Source of the DNA: Actinoplanes lobatus
Lineage (GTDB): Bacteria > Actinomycetota > Actinomycetes > Mycobacteriales > Micromonosporaceae
Direction of reading: 5' to 3'
DNA length: 64,000 nt
Assembly: GCF_014205215.1 (NCBI RefSeq)
Contig: NZ_JACHNC010000001.1
Span: 5,204,501-5,268,500, forward strand
Numbering within the stretch: the stretch's first letter is position 1; each line of letters opens with the position of its first letter. The translations under genes were made by a program, and so were the position numbers. The notes beneath the pieces were generated by a model. That model was not told the DNA's origin and searched no databases. It saw only the letters and a program-made list of their open reading frames with translations. This document shows, one piece after another, positions 62,759 through 64,000 of this stretch.

Positions 62759-62895
62759 CCGGCCGCCATCCGCTCCCCGACCCGGTGCCGGCCGAGGGCC
62801 GCCACGATCGCCTCCGGATCCGGGCCCGGCGGGACGAGCCATCCGCATACCCCGGCATTTCGCATCGGAACGCGGACGGCCGATACGGTTCCTCC

Positions 62896-63732
62896 ATGGC
62901 CGAACCGCAGCTGCTCACCGCCTTCGCCGGGCACTGGACGGGCGACGGCACCGGCGTCACCGTGATCCTTCCGCCGCCCGGCACGGTCGGCTCCGGCGAG
63001 GTCCGCGGCGGCGCCCCGGCCACCCGCGAGTTCGCCCTGCTGGAACCGGGCCGCCTGGTCGAGCGGGTGGACGCCGTGGTGCTCTCCGGCGGCTCCGCCT
63101 TCGGCCTGGCCGCCGCCGACGGCGTGGTGGAACTGCTGCGCGAGCGCGGCCAGGGCTTCCCGACCAGCCTCGGCCCGGTGCCGATCGTCGTCGGCATGTC
63201 ACTGTTCGACGCGTCGGTCGCCGGGACGCCACCGGGTGCCGCTCAGGGCCGCGAGGCGGCTCTCGCCGCGTTGAGCGGACAACCCTTCCCCACCGGTACG
63301 GTCGGCGCCGGCACCGGAGCCACCACCGGCACGTGGCGGGGTCTCGCCGAGCCCGGTGGGCTGGGCCGCGCCACCGGGCACGCCGGCGCCGCGACGGTGG
63401 AGGTGGTCGTCGCCGTGAACGCGTGGGGCGACGTCCTCGGGGCCGACCGGCCGCCGGTGGCGAGCGTGGCCACCCCGTTCCCGGGGGAGAACACCACGCT
63501 CGCCGTGGTGCTCACCGACGCCCGGCTCACCAAGACCGACTGCTACCTGCTGGCGCAGAGCGGCCACACCGGGTTCGCCCGGGCCCTGCACCCGGCGCAC
63601 TCCCGCTACGACGGGGACGCCGTGGTGGCGCTGGCCACCGGCGCGGTCGAGGCCGACCTGGACCTGCTGCGCGCGGTCACCGCCGAGGTGATGGCGGCGG
63701 CGATCCGCGACGCCGTGGTCAGGCGGCCGTGA
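62896..63732 (+). CDS. P1-family (S58, DmpA-like) N-terminal nucleophile peptidase
   Basis: A 278-residue peptidase of the L-aminopeptidase/D-esterase (DmpA) family. The proenzyme would self-cleave before Thr200 in PGENTTLAVVLTDARLTK, creating the nucleophile. AVVLSGGSAFGLAAADGVVELL (two parts) forms the conserved glycine-rich region. ATG 62896 starts MAEPQLLTAF; the open frame upstream from 62785 lacks homology. Substrate unknown, possibly short peptides or beta-amino acid peptides. Converges with the following gene, overlapping by 14 bp. Confidence 0.85.
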   Translation: MAEPQLLTAFAGHWTGDGTGVTVILPPPGTVGSGEVRGGAPATREFALLEPGRLVERVDAVVLSGGSAFGLAAADGVVELLRERGQGFPTSLGPVPIVVGMSLFDASVAGTPPGAAQGREAALAALSGQPFPTGTVGAGTGATTGTWRGLAEPGGLGRATGHAGAATVEVVVAVNAWGDVLGADRPPVASVATPFPGENTTLAVVLTDARLTKTDCYLLAQSGHTGFARALHPAHSRYDGDAVVALATGAVEADLDLLRAVTAEVMAAAIRDAVVRRP

Positions 63733-64000
63733 CCGGGGCCTGGAGCTCGGTGACCCACCGGTCGCGGTCCTCCGGGCACTCCAGGGTCACCTCACGCGGG
63801 TAGCCGGCGGACCGGAAGCCGTTGCCGTCGATCCACCGGGCCAGGGCCTGCCCGGTCGGCACCACGGCGTCCATCGAGCCGCGGTGCACGATGGTGGCGG
63901 CCTGCCCCACGGCCGGCAGATCGCGGACCTCGAAGTCGCCGGCGCCGGGCGCGACCGAGACGGTCATGCCGGCGTGCACCGTGATCCGGCCCTCGGGGGC
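63719..64000 (-). CDS. C-terminal GyrI-like effector domain of a regulator (partial)
   Basis: The last 94 residues of a gene that starts beyond the right edge. The visible part reads EGRITVHAGMTVSV, DFEVRDLPAVGQAATIVHRG and ARWIDGNGFRSAGYPREVTLEC (two parts), the pattern of the GyrI-like/AraC-effector ligand-binding domain often fused to MerR- or AraC-type HTHs. The DNA-binding part is not visible. A later internal start would give an unusually short protein and is not used. Confidence 0.75.
   Translation of the reverse strand, partial: APEGRITVHAGMTVSVAPGAGDFEVRDLPAVGQAATIVHRGSMDAVVPTGQALARWIDGNGFRSAGYPREVTLECPEDRDRWVTELQAPVTAA

Overview
The window is about 70% G+C, has codon usage typical of actinobacteria, and every gene I recognise is of actinobacterial type (DevR/DevS, Acg-like nitroreductase, F420-type LLM oxidoreductase, PP2C/anti-sigma/HPt signalling proteins, DUF3618 protein, Actinobacterial holin-X). 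This points to a filamentous soil actinomycete, most likely Micromonosporaceae (Actinoplanes-like); that placement is an inference from style and content. No rRNA, tRNA, CRISPR array, prophage or insertion sequence was seen.

Left part (1-14.8 kb): the start of a CbiM/NikM metal transporter behind a Nur-like box; a hypoxia-type block with an Acg-like nitroreductase, a DevS-like GAF kinase and a divergent DevR-like regulator; a MarR/PhzS-type monooxygenase/CocE hydrolase/DUF3237 cluster full of small tandem duplications; pyruvate formate-lyase and its activase; a receiver-PAS-GAF histidine kinase; and a small anti-sigma-type ATPase facing an HPt protein. A 14-bp box (GGGACC-NNN-GGCCC) lies upstream of the nitroreductase, between devS and devR, and upstream of pfl, which suggests one DevR regulon.

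14.9-25.5 kb: a tightly coupled rhamnose-type ABC transporter plus rhamnose isomerase operon, which contains an unlisted 39-residue Gly-Ser micro-ORF built on a hexanucleotide repeat; then a DUF3618/holin-X membrane pair and a transmembrane Ser/Thr kinase.

25.5-46.6 kb: nitrogen metabolism of polyamines and omega-amino acids. A MocR regulator is divergent from mmsA and an omega-aminotransferase; a PatD-type aldehyde dehydrogenase, a PotABCD-type transporter and a second aminotransferase follow. A second module (PuuB-like oxidase, Lrp regulator, GabT, second PatD) lies beyond an inserted GH3 glycosidase and a response-regulator/kinase pair. Together they could import putrescine/spermidine and oxidise it via aminobutyraldehyde and GABA. 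A related sequence element precedes both patD genes and the second aminotransferase.

46.7-54.9 kb: a GAF-PP2C phosphatase and an oligosaccharide locus (GH3 xylosidase/glucosidase, divergent ABC importer, LacI regulator) with CGAAA/TTTCG operators. 55-64 kb: an LLM oxidoreductase; a ROK-ABC-sulfatase-formylglycine-generating-enzyme operon with overlapping genes, probably for import and cytosolic hydrolysis of a sulfate ester; a small ORF split by an in-frame TGA; a small membrane protein; a P1-family peptidase; and the end of a GyrI-domain regulator cut by the window edge.
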